NCBI RefSeq assembly: GCF_024362385.1
Contig: NZ_CP101466.1
Location: 2,914,001-2,978,000 of the forward strand
Source: Arthrobacter sp. DNA4
GTDB taxonomy: Bacteria; Actinomycetota; Actinomycetes; Actinomycetales; Micrococcaceae
Reading direction: 5' to 3'
DNA: 64,000 nucleotides
Under the pieces are notes generated by a model. It was given only the letters and a program-made list of their open reading frames with translations. It was not told the DNA's origin and did no database searches. A program made the position numbers and the translations under genes. Of this stretch, positions 45,240 through 54,992 are shown piece by piece; the stretch's first letter is position 1, and each line of letters starts with the position of its first letter.

Positions 45240-45704
45240 CTACGCGGTGTCCCTGCCTGCGGATTGCCCCACATGGTTCCACCATGTCAGCGGTGACGTG
45301 ATGGTGAAGCGCCTGCCGCTGACGGACGTGGGGACGATGCGGACAAAGTGGTCCTTTTCTCCGGCCTGCCAGGGAAACAACGTGAGGCCGGCCCCGGTCA
45401 GGAGCTCTTTTGAGGGCTCCAGGATGACTGCCCTGCCTTTCACCAGCACGCTCCATGCCTGGGAATCGTCGTGGCCGTCGGCTTCAAGGGCGACGGCGAG
45501 TGGTCCCCCGGCGGCCCGCAGCTTCGTTCCTTCCCCGGTGCGGAAAACAACTGACTGTTGATCCACCTTGTAGTTGACGGGGAAGACTTCCGGATACCCG
45601 TCCACCAGGACAGCCAGATGGCCGACGGAGACGCCGCGCAGGAGGTCCCAGCACGTTCCGGCATCCAGGACTTCCGTAGGCGGTTGTGGCGGATCGTTGT
45701 GCAT
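45240..45704 (-). CDS. Pyridoxamine 5'-phosphate oxidase family protein (copy 3)
   Basis: A 154-residue paralogue of the two PPOX proteins at 37665 and 39427. Blocks: AGTCWDLLRGVSVGHLAVLVDGYP, EVFPVNYKVDQQSVVFRTGEGTKL, PTSVSGRRFTITSPLTWW. It starts at ATG 45704; the open frame upstream runs through the ssrA terminator and is not coding. The gap to the HAD-GH65 gene is 57 bases, so the three genes PPOX, HAD-GH65 and pfkA are probably one operon. Confidence 0.87.
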   Translation of the reverse strand: MHNDPPQPPTEVLDAGTCWDLLRGVSVGHLAVLVDGYPEVFPVNYKVDQQSVVFRTGEGTKLRAAGGPLAVALEADGHDDSQAWSVLVKGRAVILEPSKELLTGAGLTLFPWQAGEKDHFVRIVPTSVSGRRFTITSPLTWWNHVGQSAGRDTA

Positions 45705-45770
45705 ATGTGGACGGTACCTGCATGCCGGTCCGCCCCGGTAGAGCATTTGGGCCCGGGCGTGGATCATGGC

Positions 45771-45804
45771 AAAGAAAAACACCCCGGTCCGAAGACCGGG
45801 GTGT
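45771..45804 (-). terminator. Rho-independent terminator of ssrA
   Basis: An 11-bp stem ACACCCCGGTC/GACCGGGGTGT with loop CGAA. Read on the minus strand it is followed by TTTTCTTT. Confidence 0.9.
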
Positions 45805-45815
45805 TTCACAAGGGT

Positions 45816-45844
45816 GGGCCGGACATCCTGTGGATGTCCGGCCC
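45816..45844 (-). terminator. Second hairpin after ssrA
   Basis: A perfect 13-bp stem GGGCCGGACATCC/GGATGTCCGGCCC with loop TGT, eight bases after the tmRNA 3' end. It may protect or process the tmRNA tail, or be a first-stage terminator. Confidence 0.55.
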
Positions 45845-45851
45845 GCCGGGG

Positions 45852-46217
45852 TGGAGATGGGGGGAATTGAACCCCCGTCCGATGTCGTGTTGTCAGGGCT
45901 TCTCCGGGCGCAGTTTGCGTCGGATTTTCTCGGCCCCAGCCATGCCGCAAACAGCTGGCTGATCCGGGCCCAGTCATCTAAAAGTCCCGTTTACTCCGAT
46001 GACGGGAGCAAACAGCAGTGGCTATCTAAATGACGCCAGGATCCGGGGCGATAGCAACCCCGGGCTGACGGACTGTCTTACTGCTTAGGCAGCAAGAGCG
46101 AAGTCAGTGCGCTTAGATTCGGCACTTATTGGTTTGCAGAAAGCGTTTACGAGATAATTCTGCATCCTCGGCCCGCTTCACCTGTCGCGACTAACACCGT
46201 CGAAACCGATCATCCCC
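45852..46217 (-). ncRNA. ssrA: Transfer-messenger RNA (tmRNA)
   Basis: A 366-nt tmRNA. The 5' end GGGGATGATCGGTTTCGAC pairs with the 3' CATCTCC plus discriminator A to form the tRNA-like acceptor, and GGGGTTCAATTCCCC is the T arm. CCA is not encoded. The tag frame is at 46123-46085: AESKRTDFALAA then TAA, an actinobacterial tag. tmRNA with SmpB frees stalled ribosomes and marks the peptide for proteolysis. smpB lies directly upstream. Confidence 0.95.
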
Positions 46218-46290
46218 GTATTTTGTTACCAAACCGGCTGGCAAGCCTGCCGGACTATCCATACTAACGCACGCCCTGCCGAAATAATTC

Positions 46291-46764
46291 CTAGCGCCGG
46301 CGGTTGCGCTCGCGCATCTCGCGCTGGGCCTCACGGTTGTCCTGCTGTTCCCGCAGTGTCTGCCGCTTGTCGTACTCACGCTTACCGCGGGCAACGGCGA
46401 TTTCCACCTTGGCCCGGCCGTCCACAAAGTACAGCTGGAGCGGCACGATGGTGTAGCCGGCTTCCTGGACCTTGCGGGAAATCTTGATGAGCTCCTCGCG
46501 GTGCAGCAGCAGCTTACGGCGGCGGCGCGCAGCGTGGTTGGTCCAGCTGCCCTGGTTGTACTCGGGAATGTGGATTGCTTCCATCCACAGTTCGTCGTTG
46601 TAGAACGTGCAGAATCCGTCCACCATCGAGGCGTGGCCCTCGCGCAGCGACTTCACCTCGGTGCCCATCAGTGCGATGCCGGCCTCGTAAGTGTCCAGCA
46701 CGTGATAGTCGTGCCGGGCCTTGCGGTTGGTGGCCACCACCTTACGGCCACTTTCTTTGGGCAC
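46291..46764 (-). CDS. smpB: SsrA-binding protein SmpB
   Basis: A 157-residue protein that loads tmRNA into stalled ribosomes. Family features: KVVATNRKARHDYHVLDTYEAGIALMGTEVKSLREGHASM, NHAARRRRKLLLHREEL and the basic C-tail GKREYDKRQTLREQQDNREAQREMRERNRRR that enters the mRNA channel. It sits 73 bases before ssrA and 83 bases after the M23 gene. Confidence 0.96.
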   Translation of the reverse strand: MPKESGRKVVATNRKARHDYHVLDTYEAGIALMGTEVKSLREGHASMVDGFCTFYNDELWMEAIHIPEYNQGSWTNHAARRRRKLLLHREELIKISRKVQEAGYTIVPLQLYFVDGRAKVEIAVARGKREYDKRQTLREQQDNREAQREMRERNRRR

Positions 46765-46847
46765 GGGAAAACTCCTCGGGTTCAGGTCGGATGCCTCCGG
46801 GCCTTCGGCCCGGAGCTATACAAGTCTACGGCAGCGGCGCTTGTGCC

Positions 46848-48278
46848 CTACAGCAGGCCCATGGGGTCCACAGCCCTGCCGTTGAGCCAGGTTTCGAAGT
46901 GGGCGTGGCAGCCGGTGGAGTTGCCGGTGCTGCCCGAGTAGGCGATCAGCTGGCCCTGCGAGACCCTTTGCCCGTTTGAGACCACGATGCTCGAGTTGTG
47001 GTAGTAGATGGTGGTCAGGGTGTTGCCCTGCATCACGCCATGATCGATCTTGACGCGCCACCCGCCACCGTCGGCGGAGTTCCACCCGGAGCTGAAGACC
47101 TCCCCGGCGGCTGCCGCATACACGGGGGTGCCGCAGGCGGCACCGAAGTCGATGCCGGTGTGCATGTAGCCGCCGGTGCCGTAGAAGTCGATCGTTCCCG
47201 GCGGAGTGGTGCGGTACCCAAAGCCGGAAGTGATGGGGATGCTGCCGTCGAAAGGATGGCGGAGGCCAAAGGCCGACGGCGAGCCGGCCGCGGGCGGTAC
47301 GTACGGCTGGACGGGCGGGGCGGGGCGGTTCGCTGCCGCAGCGGCAGCGGCAGCGGCTGCAGCTGCGGCCTCAGCCTGCCGGCGCTGTTCTGCTTCCCAC
47401 GCCTCGCGGGCCTTGCGGTCACGTTCAGCAATTTCGTTGGCCACCTGGTTCTGGTTGGCCTGGACGCCGGCGAGCTGCGCCTGGATCCCGGGCTTGGCCG
47501 CCTGGAGCTCGGCATCGAGCCGGGTGGTGTCGGCAATCAGCTGGTCAACCTGGGCCTTCTTGGCCGCAGCCTCATCGCGGGCTGCCTTCTCCCGCTCCAG
47601 GGCGGCATCTGCCTTGGCCTTAAGGTCCTTGATTTCCGCTTCAACGGCCTGAAGCCGGGCTTCGGAGTTGACGTTGGTGGCATTCTGCTGGCTGAGCTTG
47701 TCCATGGCAGCGTTTTGGCTGCGCATGGCCTGGTCCGCGAGGTCCATGGTTTCGGTCAGGCTGCTGCCGCTGTTGGAACCGAAGAAGAGAGACAGGTTGG
47801 AGGGAACGCCGCCGGACTTGTAGGCCTGGGTGGCGATCTGCCCGATCAGTTTTTTGGTGTCCGCGATCTTCTGCTTGTCTGTTTCCAGCTGCTGGGTGAT
47901 CTTGGCTTTGTTCTGCTGGGCCATGTCCACGCGGGCCGACAGGGCTTCGACTTCTTTGACCGCGCCGGCTACCCGACCCTGGGCCTCAAGCAGCGCCTGC
48001 TGGGCACCCGGCAACTGGCCCTGGTAGATCACCAGGTCACCGGCAGCTTTGGCAATCCGGGAATCGACAAACTCCAGGGACGCCTGGACACGGGCAGCTT
48101 CAGCCTCGAGCGCAGCCTTGCGGTCTTCGAGGTCGTCTGCGAACGCCACAGGAGTCGCAACGGCCATGCCGGCGGAAAGGATGAGGGTGAGCACGCCGCT
48201 GACGATCCCCAGACGGCGGGCAGCGGACCGCCCGCGGCTGTGCCGGGGGCGGTGCAAGGTCTGATCAGTTACGTTCAT
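46848..48278 (-). CDS. Secreted M23 peptidoglycan hydrolase with coiled coil (FtsX partner, EnvC-like)
   Basis: A 476-residue exported protein. The signal peptide covers residues about 1-45 (AARRLGIVSGVLTLILSAGMAVATPVAFA). A long coiled coil with heptads runs from DDLEDRKAALEAEAARVQ to about residue 300, then an Ala-rich linker (14 consecutive Ala), a Pro-rich hinge and an M23 domain. The zinc and active residues are in YMHTGIDFGAACG and GNSTGCHAHFETW. ATG 48278 follows GAGGAATGCCC. It is 27 bases after ftsX, so the FtsEX complex probably controls it at the septum. The two ATGs eight codons upstream are less likely. Confidence 0.88.
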   Translation of the reverse strand: MNVTDQTLHRPRHSRGRSAARRLGIVSGVLTLILSAGMAVATPVAFADDLEDRKAALEAEAARVQASLEFVDSRIAKAAGDLVIYQGQLPGAQQALLEAQGRVAGAVKEVEALSARVDMAQQNKAKITQQLETDKQKIADTKKLIGQIATQAYKSGGVPSNLSLFFGSNSGSSLTETMDLADQAMRSQNAAMDKLSQQNATNVNSEARLQAVEAEIKDLKAKADAALEREKAARDEAAAKKAQVDQLIADTTRLDAELQAAKPGIQAQLAGVQANQNQVANEIAERDRKAREAWEAEQRRQAEAAAAAAAAAAAAANRPAPPVQPYVPPAAGSPSAFGLRHPFDGSIPITSGFGYRTTPPGTIDFYGTGGYMHTGIDFGAACGTPVYAAAAGEVFSSGWNSADGGGWRVKIDHGVMQGNTLTTIYYHNSSIVVSNGQRVSQGQLIAYSGSTGNSTGCHAHFETWLNGRAVDPMGLL

Positions 48279-48305
48279 GGGCATTCCTCGGTCGGTGTGC
48301 ACAGC

Positions 48306-49216
48306 CTAAACGCGCAAATATCTGCGTAAGGTCAAGAGAGACGAAATTCCTGCCAAGGATCCGCCAAGGACCAGCAGCGCCGGTGCGAGGATCAGGGTCT
48401 GGCCGGAGGAGATGAAGGCCGTGTCAGGGTACTGGCGGGACATGTAGTCGCCCAGGAAGAACTGCGCTACTGCCCACAGGGTGCCCGAGGCCAGGGCTGC
48501 ACCGATGACCGCCGCTATGACGCCCTCGAGGATGAACGGCAACTGGATGACGGTCTTGGATGCACCGACAAGCCGCATGATTCCGGTCTCCCTGCGCCTG
48601 CTGAATGCAGAGAGCCTGATGGTGGTGGCGATCAGCAGGATCGCGCAGACGATCATCACACCTGCGATGCCCACTGCCACCAGGGAAGCCCCGTTCATCA
48701 CCGAGAAGAGGCGTTCGAGCAGCTGGCGCTGGTCAATCACCGTTTCCACGCCCGGTTGGGAGGAGAAGGTCTCGCTGATGATCTGGTACTTCTCCGGGTC
48801 CTTCATATTGATCCGGAACGATGCCGGCAACTGGTCCGGCGTCACGGAATCAACGATGGGCGAGTTGGAGAACTGGTCCTTGAAGTGCTTGTAGGCCTCA
48901 TCCTTGGACTCAAACTGGAAGTCATTGATGTACTGCGCCACGGCCGGTGACTCCAGGAGCGCGTTCAGGCCCTGTTGCTGCTCAGGGGTGACGGGCCCCG
49001 AGGCGCAACCCGGCGCCGTCGAACCTTCGCTGCAAAGGAAGATGGCCACCTGGACCTTGTCGTACCAATAGCCCTTCATCTGGTTGATCTGCATCTGCAG
49101 CATGCTTACCGCGCCCACGAACGTGAGGGACACGAACGTGACCAGGATGACTGAGACCACCATGGAAAGGTTGCGGCGCAGGCCGCTGCCGATCTCGGAA
49201 AGAATGAATGCGAGCC

Positions 49217-49220
<4 letters not shown>
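48306..49220 (-). CDS. ftsX: Cell division protein FtsX
   Basis: A 304-residue membrane protein with an N-terminal helix ([21 protein letters not shown]), an extracellular domain of about 120 residues and three C-terminal helices. The extracellular loop contains two cysteines ([15 protein letters not shown]). With FtsE it forms an ABC-like complex that drives peptidoglycan hydrolases. The GTG start overlaps the ftsE stop. Confidence 0.93.
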
Positions 49221-50005
<785 letters not shown>

Positions 50006-50201
50006 GGCCCTAAGTACCCTGCAGGGCATGGCTGATCCGTCTGATGCAGCCCAGTTCTGCAGCCGGTGCACGGGTTTTCGTTTGGGGAAAGTAGGGCCCC
50101 GGCCCCTCGACTATACGCAGGATGGCCGTCGGTTGGGCGGGCTTTCGGTCGCGTGTCGCCGGATCAGCCGGCGGCCAGCCGGGAGGACCCGGGAGGACGG
50201 C

Positions 50202-51317
50202 CTACTTTTCAGCGTTGCGGTTGTCAGTGCGCCAGCGGATGCCCGCGTCGATGAAATCGTCAATCTCGCCATCGAACACCGCAGACGTGTTGCCCACCTC
50301 GTGTTCGGTGCGCAGGTCCTTCACCATCTGGTATGGGTTCAGGACGTAGGAGCGCATCTGGTCGCCCCAGGAGGCCTTGACGTCGCCGGTCAGCGCCTTC
50401 TTTTCCGCGTCCTCCTGTTCCTTCTTCAGCAGCAGGAGCCGGGACTGCAGCACGCGCATGGCAGCTGCGCGGTTCTGCAGCTGCGATTTCTCGTTCTGCA
50501 TGGAGACCACGGTGCCGCTGGGGATGTGGGTGAGGCGGACGGCAGAGTCCGTGGTGTTGACCGACTGGCCGCCCGGGCCGGAGGAACGGAATACGTCCAC
50601 CCTAATTTCGTTGTCCGGGATCTCGATCGAGTCTGTCTGCTCGATCAGCGGAATGACTTCAACGGCCGCGAACGACGTCTGGCGGCGTCCCTGGTTGTCA
50701 AACGGGCTGATTCTGACAAGGCGGTGGGTGCCGGCTTCCACACTGAGCGTGCCGTACGCATACGGCGCCTTCACCTCAAAAGTGGCTGATTTCAGTCCGG
50801 CTTCCTCCGCGTACGAGGTGTCCATGACCGTGGTGGGGTAGCCGTGCCGCTCAGCCCAGCGGAGGTACATGCGCATGAGCATTTCGGCGAAGTCCGCCGC
50901 GTCCACGCCGCCCGCACCGGCCCTGATGGAGACCACAGCTTCGCGTTCGTCGTATTCGCCGGACAGCAGGGTGACCACTTCCAGGTCCTTGAGGGCCTTC
51001 TTGATGGACTCGAGTTCGGCAGCGGCCTCCCCCATCGAGTCGGCGTCGTCCTCGTCCTGCCCGAGTTCCACCAGGACCTCGAGGTCGTCGATCCGGGACT
51101 CCAGGTTGGTGAGGCGCTCCAGTTCAGACTGGCGGTGGGACAGCCGGGAAGTGACTTTCTGCGCGGCCGCGGGATCGTCCCAAAGGTTTGGCTCCCCCGC
51201 CCGCTCGCTGAGTTCGGCGATGTCTTCCTTGAGCGCCTCCACGTCGGTGACGCGTTCGATGGACTCGTAGGTGGCGCGGAGCGCGCGGATTTCAGCGGAA
51301 AAATCAATATTGGCCAT
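50202..51317 (-). CDS. prfB: Peptide chain release factor 2
   Basis: A 371-residue RF2 that reads UGA and UAA. The codon-recognition SPF is at residues 204-206 and the peptidyl-hydrolysis GGQ at 249-251 ([18 protein letters not shown]). It reads through in one frame with no programmed +1 shift, unlike the E. coli gene. The 196-base gap before ftsE shows no other gene. Confidence 0.95.
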   Translation of the reverse strand: MANIDFSAEIRALRATYESIERVTDVEALKEDIAELSERAGEPNLWDDPAAAQKVTSRLSHRQSELERLTNLESRIDDLEVLVELGQDEDDADSMGEAAAELESIKKALKDLEVVTLLSGEYDEREAVVSIRAGAGGVDAADFAEMLMRMYLRWAERHGYPTTVMDTSYAEEAGLKSATFEVKAPYAYGTLSVEAGTHRLVRISPFDNQGRRQTSFAAVEVIPLIEQTDSIEIPDNEIRVDVFRSSGPGGQSVNTTDSAVRLTHIPSGTVVSMQNEKSQLQNRAAAMRVLQSRLLLLKKEQEDAEKKALTGDVKASWGDQMRSYVLNPYQMVKDLRTEHEVGNTSAVFDGEIDDFIDAGIRWRTDNRNAEK

Positions 51318-51371
51318 GGTGGTTTAAGCCTACGCTATCGGGGAATACCGGCGGGCTCGGCGGCCTGCGTC

Positions 51372-51818
51372 CTACCGGGTCAACCGCGAGCGCGCGGTTG
51401 ACGTCGCCTCAATGGGGATGCCGTCGGGTATCAGGAAATTCACCACAGGCGGGTGGACGGCCGCTGTGAGGACCACGACGGCGGTGGAACCGTCCGGCGT
51501 ACCCGTTGCCCCCGCAACGGCAAGGCTGGAGAAACGTTGCGACGCAGGGCTCCTGGCAACGAAGTCGGCGGCCACGTTCCGGACGCGGGCCGGGTTGAGG
51601 ACTGCCGAGGGGCTGCCGCCCTGTGATGAGACCTCCCCCAGCGTGTAGCTGTCGGCAGCAGCAAGCGATGCCCCGTCCGCCAGGGACAGCAGGCGCTTGT
51701 GCTCCAGATAGACGGCGGATATTCCGATGACCACCGTCGCCACCAGGAGCGCCAGGACCACGTAGCCGAGGATCATAACCATCAACTGGCCGTTCTCGTC
51801 CGGTTCCCTGCGCTTCAC
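51372..51818 (-). CDS. TadG-like pilus assembly protein
   Basis: A 148-residue protein. The N-terminal membrane segment (GQLMVMILGYVVLALLVATVVIGISAVYLEHKRLLSLADGASLAAADSYTL) is the TadE/TadG-type anchor, followed by an extracellular stalk. GTG start, overlapping the upstream TadE-like gene by GTGA. It is the last gene of the Flp/Tad operon. Confidence 0.8.
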   Translation of the reverse strand: MKRREPDENGQLMVMILGYVVLALLVATVVIGISAVYLEHKRLLSLADGASLAAADSYTLGEVSSQGGSPSAVLNPARVRNVAADFVARSPASQRFSSLAVAGATGTPDGSTAVVVLTAAVHPPVVNFLIPDGIPIEATSTARSRLTR

Positions 51819-52423
51819 CGGTACCGCCCTACCAGCTGGGAGGATGACGCTTGAACCTCTGTGGCGGACAGCCCCTCGGCAAAGGGGATGAACGGCAGCG
51901 GCACACTCAGGCTCACCGTCACTGTTACCGTACTGCCCGCCGCCTGGCAGTCTGCGGGGCTGCAGGCGGTGGTCATGCTGGCCCGGTCCGCCTGGTGACC
52001 GAAATCCGAGAGGGCAAGTGCCACCGCCTGCTCGGCTGCAGCCTGGGCGGTTGAGGCATCAGGCTGGGCCACGTAGACCTTCGCTGCCTGGTCCGCGGCG
52101 CCCACCACGGCGAAGGAGCCTCCCTGGATCTGCCCGACGGTGATCACGAAGTACACCAGCGGAACCATCAGCAGGAGTGCAAGGAACGTAAATTCGACCA
52201 CTGCGCTTCCCTGTTCATGGGCCGGGCCCGGCTGGTTCCCGCCTTCCCTGCGGGCAGGCGCGGACTCCTGGGATGGGTTCCCCGGGCCGGTGTCCCCGGG
52301 CCGCTCCCGGCAGAGTGCTTCTGCCAGCCGGGTCCGGAAGTGCAGGTGCGCCTTGGCGCCCAGCACGGGGTGGTAGCCGGGCGTTGTTTTCCGGGTGAAT
52401 GGGTCAGGGCTGGACAGCTGCAT
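51815..52423 (-). CDS. TadE-like pilus assembly protein with long N-terminal tail
   Basis: A 202-residue protein. The first 70 residues are a hydrophilic tail rich in Pro, Arg and Gly, an odd extension whose start is supported by GGAGGTGAAAGGGC before the ATG. Then EQGSAVVEFTFLALLLMVPLVYFVITVGQIQGGSFAVVGAADQAA is the TadE anchor, followed by a domain with cysteines TTACSPADCQAAGS. It overlaps the upstream TadE-like gene by 20 bases. Confidence 0.75.
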   Translation of the reverse strand: MQLSSPDPFTRKTTPGYHPVLGAKAHLHFRTRLAEALCRERPGDTGPGNPSQESAPARREGGNQPGPAHEQGSAVVEFTFLALLLMVPLVYFVITVGQIQGGSFAVVGAADQAAKVYVAQPDASTAQAAAEQAVALALSDFGHQADRASMTTACSPADCQAAGSTVTVTVSLSVPLPFIPFAEGLSATEVQASSSQLVGRYR

Positions 52424-52820
52424 GCCCTTTCACCTCCAGCAGGTCCCGCGGTCCAATGAGACCAATGACAGGCATGGGAGAGCGGACCGTGACTTCCAGG
52501 GTGCGCATGCCGCTGACGTTCACTTCCTTGGAACTGATTTGTTCCGCGAAGCCCGGGTTGAGGGCCAGGCTTATGAGGCTGCGGGTCCGTTCTTCGGCGT
52601 CGGAGGCATTGCGGTCAGCGAGGGTTCCGTATCGCGCCCCGGACGCGGCAGCATCGATGAGGGTGTTCCTGACGTGGAGGACCAGGGTCAGCTGGACTAT
52701 CGCGAGGAAGAACATCGTCAGCAGCCCACCGACCAGGACGAAGTCCACCACGGCCGATCCCCGCTCGCCTGCCCGGGACAGCGCCGGCTGCTCAGCCGTG
52801 CGGGGAGCAGCCCTCCTCAT
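52404..52820 (-). CDS. TadE-like pilus assembly protein
   Basis: A 138-residue minor pilin-like protein with the anchor ERGSAVVDFVLVGGLLTMFFLAIVQLTLVLHVRNTLIDAAASGARYGTLADRN, the standard TadE pattern. Begins three bases after the pilin-like gene. Confidence 0.82.
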   Translation of the reverse strand: MRRAAPRTAEQPALSRAGERGSAVVDFVLVGGLLTMFFLAIVQLTLVLHVRNTLIDAAASGARYGTLADRNASDAEERTRSLISLALNPGFAEQISSKEVNVSGMRTLEVTVRSPMPVIGLIGPRDLLEVKGHAAVQP

Positions 52821-52823
52821 GGT

Positions 52824-53120
52824 TCAGTTCCCCACCTTGTCCATTGCCTGGTTGAACATGGCCTCAAGTGCAGGGCCTGCGAGCGCCAGCAGGGCCGCCA
52901 CCAGAACCGCTGACATTAACGTAATCATCACCCAGCCCGGTACGTCGCCGCGCTCCGGATGATCGCATTTGGGTGCCGGTACTTCCCGGCCGTGATCAGA
53001 ACCGACGTTGCACTGTGCGGCCTGACGCGGGTGCGGGCGAACAGCCCGGATCATCTGGAGCTGCAGCACGGCGGCCAGGGACAGAAACAGCGTCGCCCAG
53101 CGGATTCCCATGGTTTTCAT
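52824..53120 (-). CDS. Flp-type pilin-like small protein
   Basis: A 98-residue protein. The C-terminal part ERGDVPGWVMITLMSAVLVAALLALAGPALEAMFNQAMDKVGN has the short hydrophobic Flp pilin pattern, with Glu-Arg-Gly just before the helix, where prepilin peptidase would cut. The N-terminal half is unusual: a hydrophobic MKTMGIRWATLFLSLAAVLQLQMI plus a Pro/Cys/His-rich loop. Either a longer prepilin leader or a separate fused start; the start ATG has no strong Shine-Dalgarno. Confidence 0.65.
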   Translation of the reverse strand: MKTMGIRWATLFLSLAAVLQLQMIRAVRPHPRQAAQCNVGSDHGREVPAPKCDHPERGDVPGWVMITLMSAVLVAALLALAGPALEAMFNQAMDKVGN

Positions 53121-53196
53121 CTTTGCGTCCTATTCCTGTTTCGGTGAGGGGACTTGCAGGTGTTGCTGAAATGCGGGCTTCGGGTTGTACTCATCG

Positions 53197-54138
53197 TCAG
53201 AAGCCCAGGTTGATCGCCGCGAGACCGGGAAACACCGCGAATACCACCGTCAGGGGAAGCACTCCGAATACCAGCGGCACCATCATGGCGATTTCCTTTT
53301 TCCCTGCGGCTTCCATGAGGTCGCGCTTCGCTGAATCGCGTACGTCCTGCGCCTGGGCGCGGAGCACGTCTGCGAGGGGTGTCCCCCGTTCCACCGCTAC
53401 GATGATGCCGTCGACGAACCTGACCAGCGGTGCAAGATCGGTGCGCGCCGAGAACTCCTGCAGGGCCAGGACCAAGGGCTTGCCTGCCCTTGTCTCCGCG
53501 AGGATCTTCGAGAATTCCTTGGACAGTTCGCCCTTCGCACTTCTGCAGACCCGGTCCAGGGCGCCCGTCGCACTCTCCCCTGCGCCGACCGCCAGGGCCA
53601 TCAGTTCGGCAAGGCTGGGGAATTCTGCCATCATCCGGGTTTCCCGTCGTCGGACCTGGACGCCGAGCCAGTAGTCGCGCAGCACAAAGCCCGCTGCGGC
53701 ACTCCCAATGATCACCGCGGCCGCGAGGAAAGGGCTGAACCTGCCCGCTGCGGCACCAATGAAGACGACGGTGAGGGCGAATACGAAACCGGCCGCGGCC
53801 CACAGCAACTGCTCGGCGCGGAAGTCGATGGGTGACTTGTTGATTCCAGCCTGGGCAAGGCGCCGCGTGGTGGCGCCGGGCGAGGGGTTGAGTTTTCCCA
53901 GGGCGGACAGCCAGTCACGGAAGACGGGACGGAGGATCCGTTCAAGAGGGCCGAATGGCGTCAGGTTCTGCTCGCTGGCGCGCAGAAGTCGCGACTCCAG
54001 GTTCTGCGACTTCAGTTGGGGCTCAATCCGATCCGACAGCGTCAAGGGGCGCATTGGAGGGGACCGGAAAGTCACGAGCCACAAACCGAGGCCAAGACCG
54101 ATTCCACAAGCCAACGCTGCAGGAGAAGGGACAATCAT
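53197..54138 (-). CDS. TadC-like inner membrane platform protein (T2SSF)
   Basis: A 313-residue platform protein. ATG 54138 overlaps the TadB stop; the longer frame upstream is a shadow of TadB. The T2SSF domain contains FPSLAELMALAVGAGESATGALDRVCRSAKGELSKEF and RFVDGIIVAVERGTPLADVLRAQAQDVRD, with helices at about 5-20, 110-155 and 285-310. Confidence 0.88.
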   Translation of the reverse strand: MIVPSPAALACGIGLGLGLWLVTFRSPPMRPLTLSDRIEPQLKSQNLESRLLRASEQNLTPFGPLERILRPVFRDWLSALGKLNPSPGATTRRLAQAGINKSPIDFRAEQLLWAAAGFVFALTVVFIGAAAGRFSPFLAAAVIIGSAAAGFVLRDYWLGVQVRRRETRMMAEFPSLAELMALAVGAGESATGALDRVCRSAKGELSKEFSKILAETRAGKPLVLALQEFSARTDLAPLVRFVDGIIVAVERGTPLADVLRAQAQDVRDSAKRDLMEAAGKKEIAMMVPLVFGVLPLTVVFAVFPGLAAINLGF

Positions 54139-54992
54139 CGGAGCACCCTTTCGTCCTGCGGCAGCGCCCCGATCTTCAACATGATCGTGTAGCAAACCAA
54201 AGAGACCACCAAGCCCCCGAGCAGTACTGCGGCACCCATGGGAGTGTTGTACGCCTGGATTGCCTCGGGCCTTGTCGCGAGGAGGATCATCACGATCCAC
54301 GGCGCAGCAACGGCGAGCCGGGCGGCATTGATGGTCCAGGACTGCCTCGCCTCGAGCTCGCTGCGGGTCCGTGCGTTTTCCCGCAGGAATTCAGCCAGTG
54401 TGCCCAGGAGCTTCCCCAGGTCGGAGCCCCCTACTTCGCGCGTCAACCGGAGTGCTTCGATGATGCGGTCAGCAACCGGATCGGCCAGCCGCTGTTTCAG
54501 CTTGTTCAGAGAACCATAGAACTGGCCGCCGGCGCGGTAGTCGGCACCGAACTCGCGAAACAGGGGCCGCAGTTCTTCGGGCCCCTTGTCCCCAAGTTGG
54601 ATAAGGGCCTCCGGCAGGGGCAAGCCTGCCCGGATTGCAGACCGCAAGTGATCGACGACGTCGGGCCAGAGTTGGCGCAGCATTGCCGTCCGTTTCCTGG
54701 CCCGCCAGCGGAGTATGGTGATCGGCAGCCACGCTCCGAAGAGCCCGAAACAGCCGGCGATAGGCCAGGAGCGGCTAAGCGCGTAAAAGAGCAGTGCCAC
54801 AAAGATCCCCAGCCCAAGGCACGTCCCCAGAAGACCGCGCGCAGAGACTTTGTCGACCCCGGCGCCCGCGAGCAGGTCAGCCAGTCGACCGGACCTACGC
54901 TCGCGGTGACCACGGTTTGGCGTTTCCCAGCAGGACCACCAGATGAGGAAGAGGCCAACCCCGGCGAGCGTTCCCACCAGCGTGGCCGTCAT
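54135..54992 (-). CDS. TadB-like inner membrane platform protein (T2SSF)
   Basis: A 285-residue platform protein with helices near residues 2-20, 55-90 and 225-275. The T2SSF core has DVVDHLRSAIRAGLPLPEALIQLGDKGPEEL and IIEALRLTREVGGSDLGKLLGTLAEFLREN. It overlaps TadA and TadC by ATGA, so all three are coupled. TadB and TadC form the platform under the pilus. Confidence 0.88.
   Translation of the reverse strand: MTATLVGTLAGVGLFLIWWSCWETPNRGHRERRSGRLADLLAGAGVDKVSARGLLGTCLGLGIFVALLFYALSRSWPIAGCFGLFGAWLPITILRWRARKRTAMLRQLWPDVVDHLRSAIRAGLPLPEALIQLGDKGPEELRPLFREFGADYRAGGQFYGSLNKLKQRLADPVADRIIEALRLTREVGGSDLGKLLGTLAEFLRENARTRSELEARQSWTINAARLAVAAPWIVMILLATRPEAIQAYNTPMGAAVLLGGLVVSLVCYTIMLKIGALPQDERVLR

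Noticed and set aside
45852..46217. The short open frames opposite the tmRNA
   Set aside because: The tRNA-like ends and tag peptide identify this as RNA.
50202..51317. A programmed frameshift in prfB
   Set aside because: The gene reads in one frame with no in-frame UGA or slippery CTT-TGA near codon 25.
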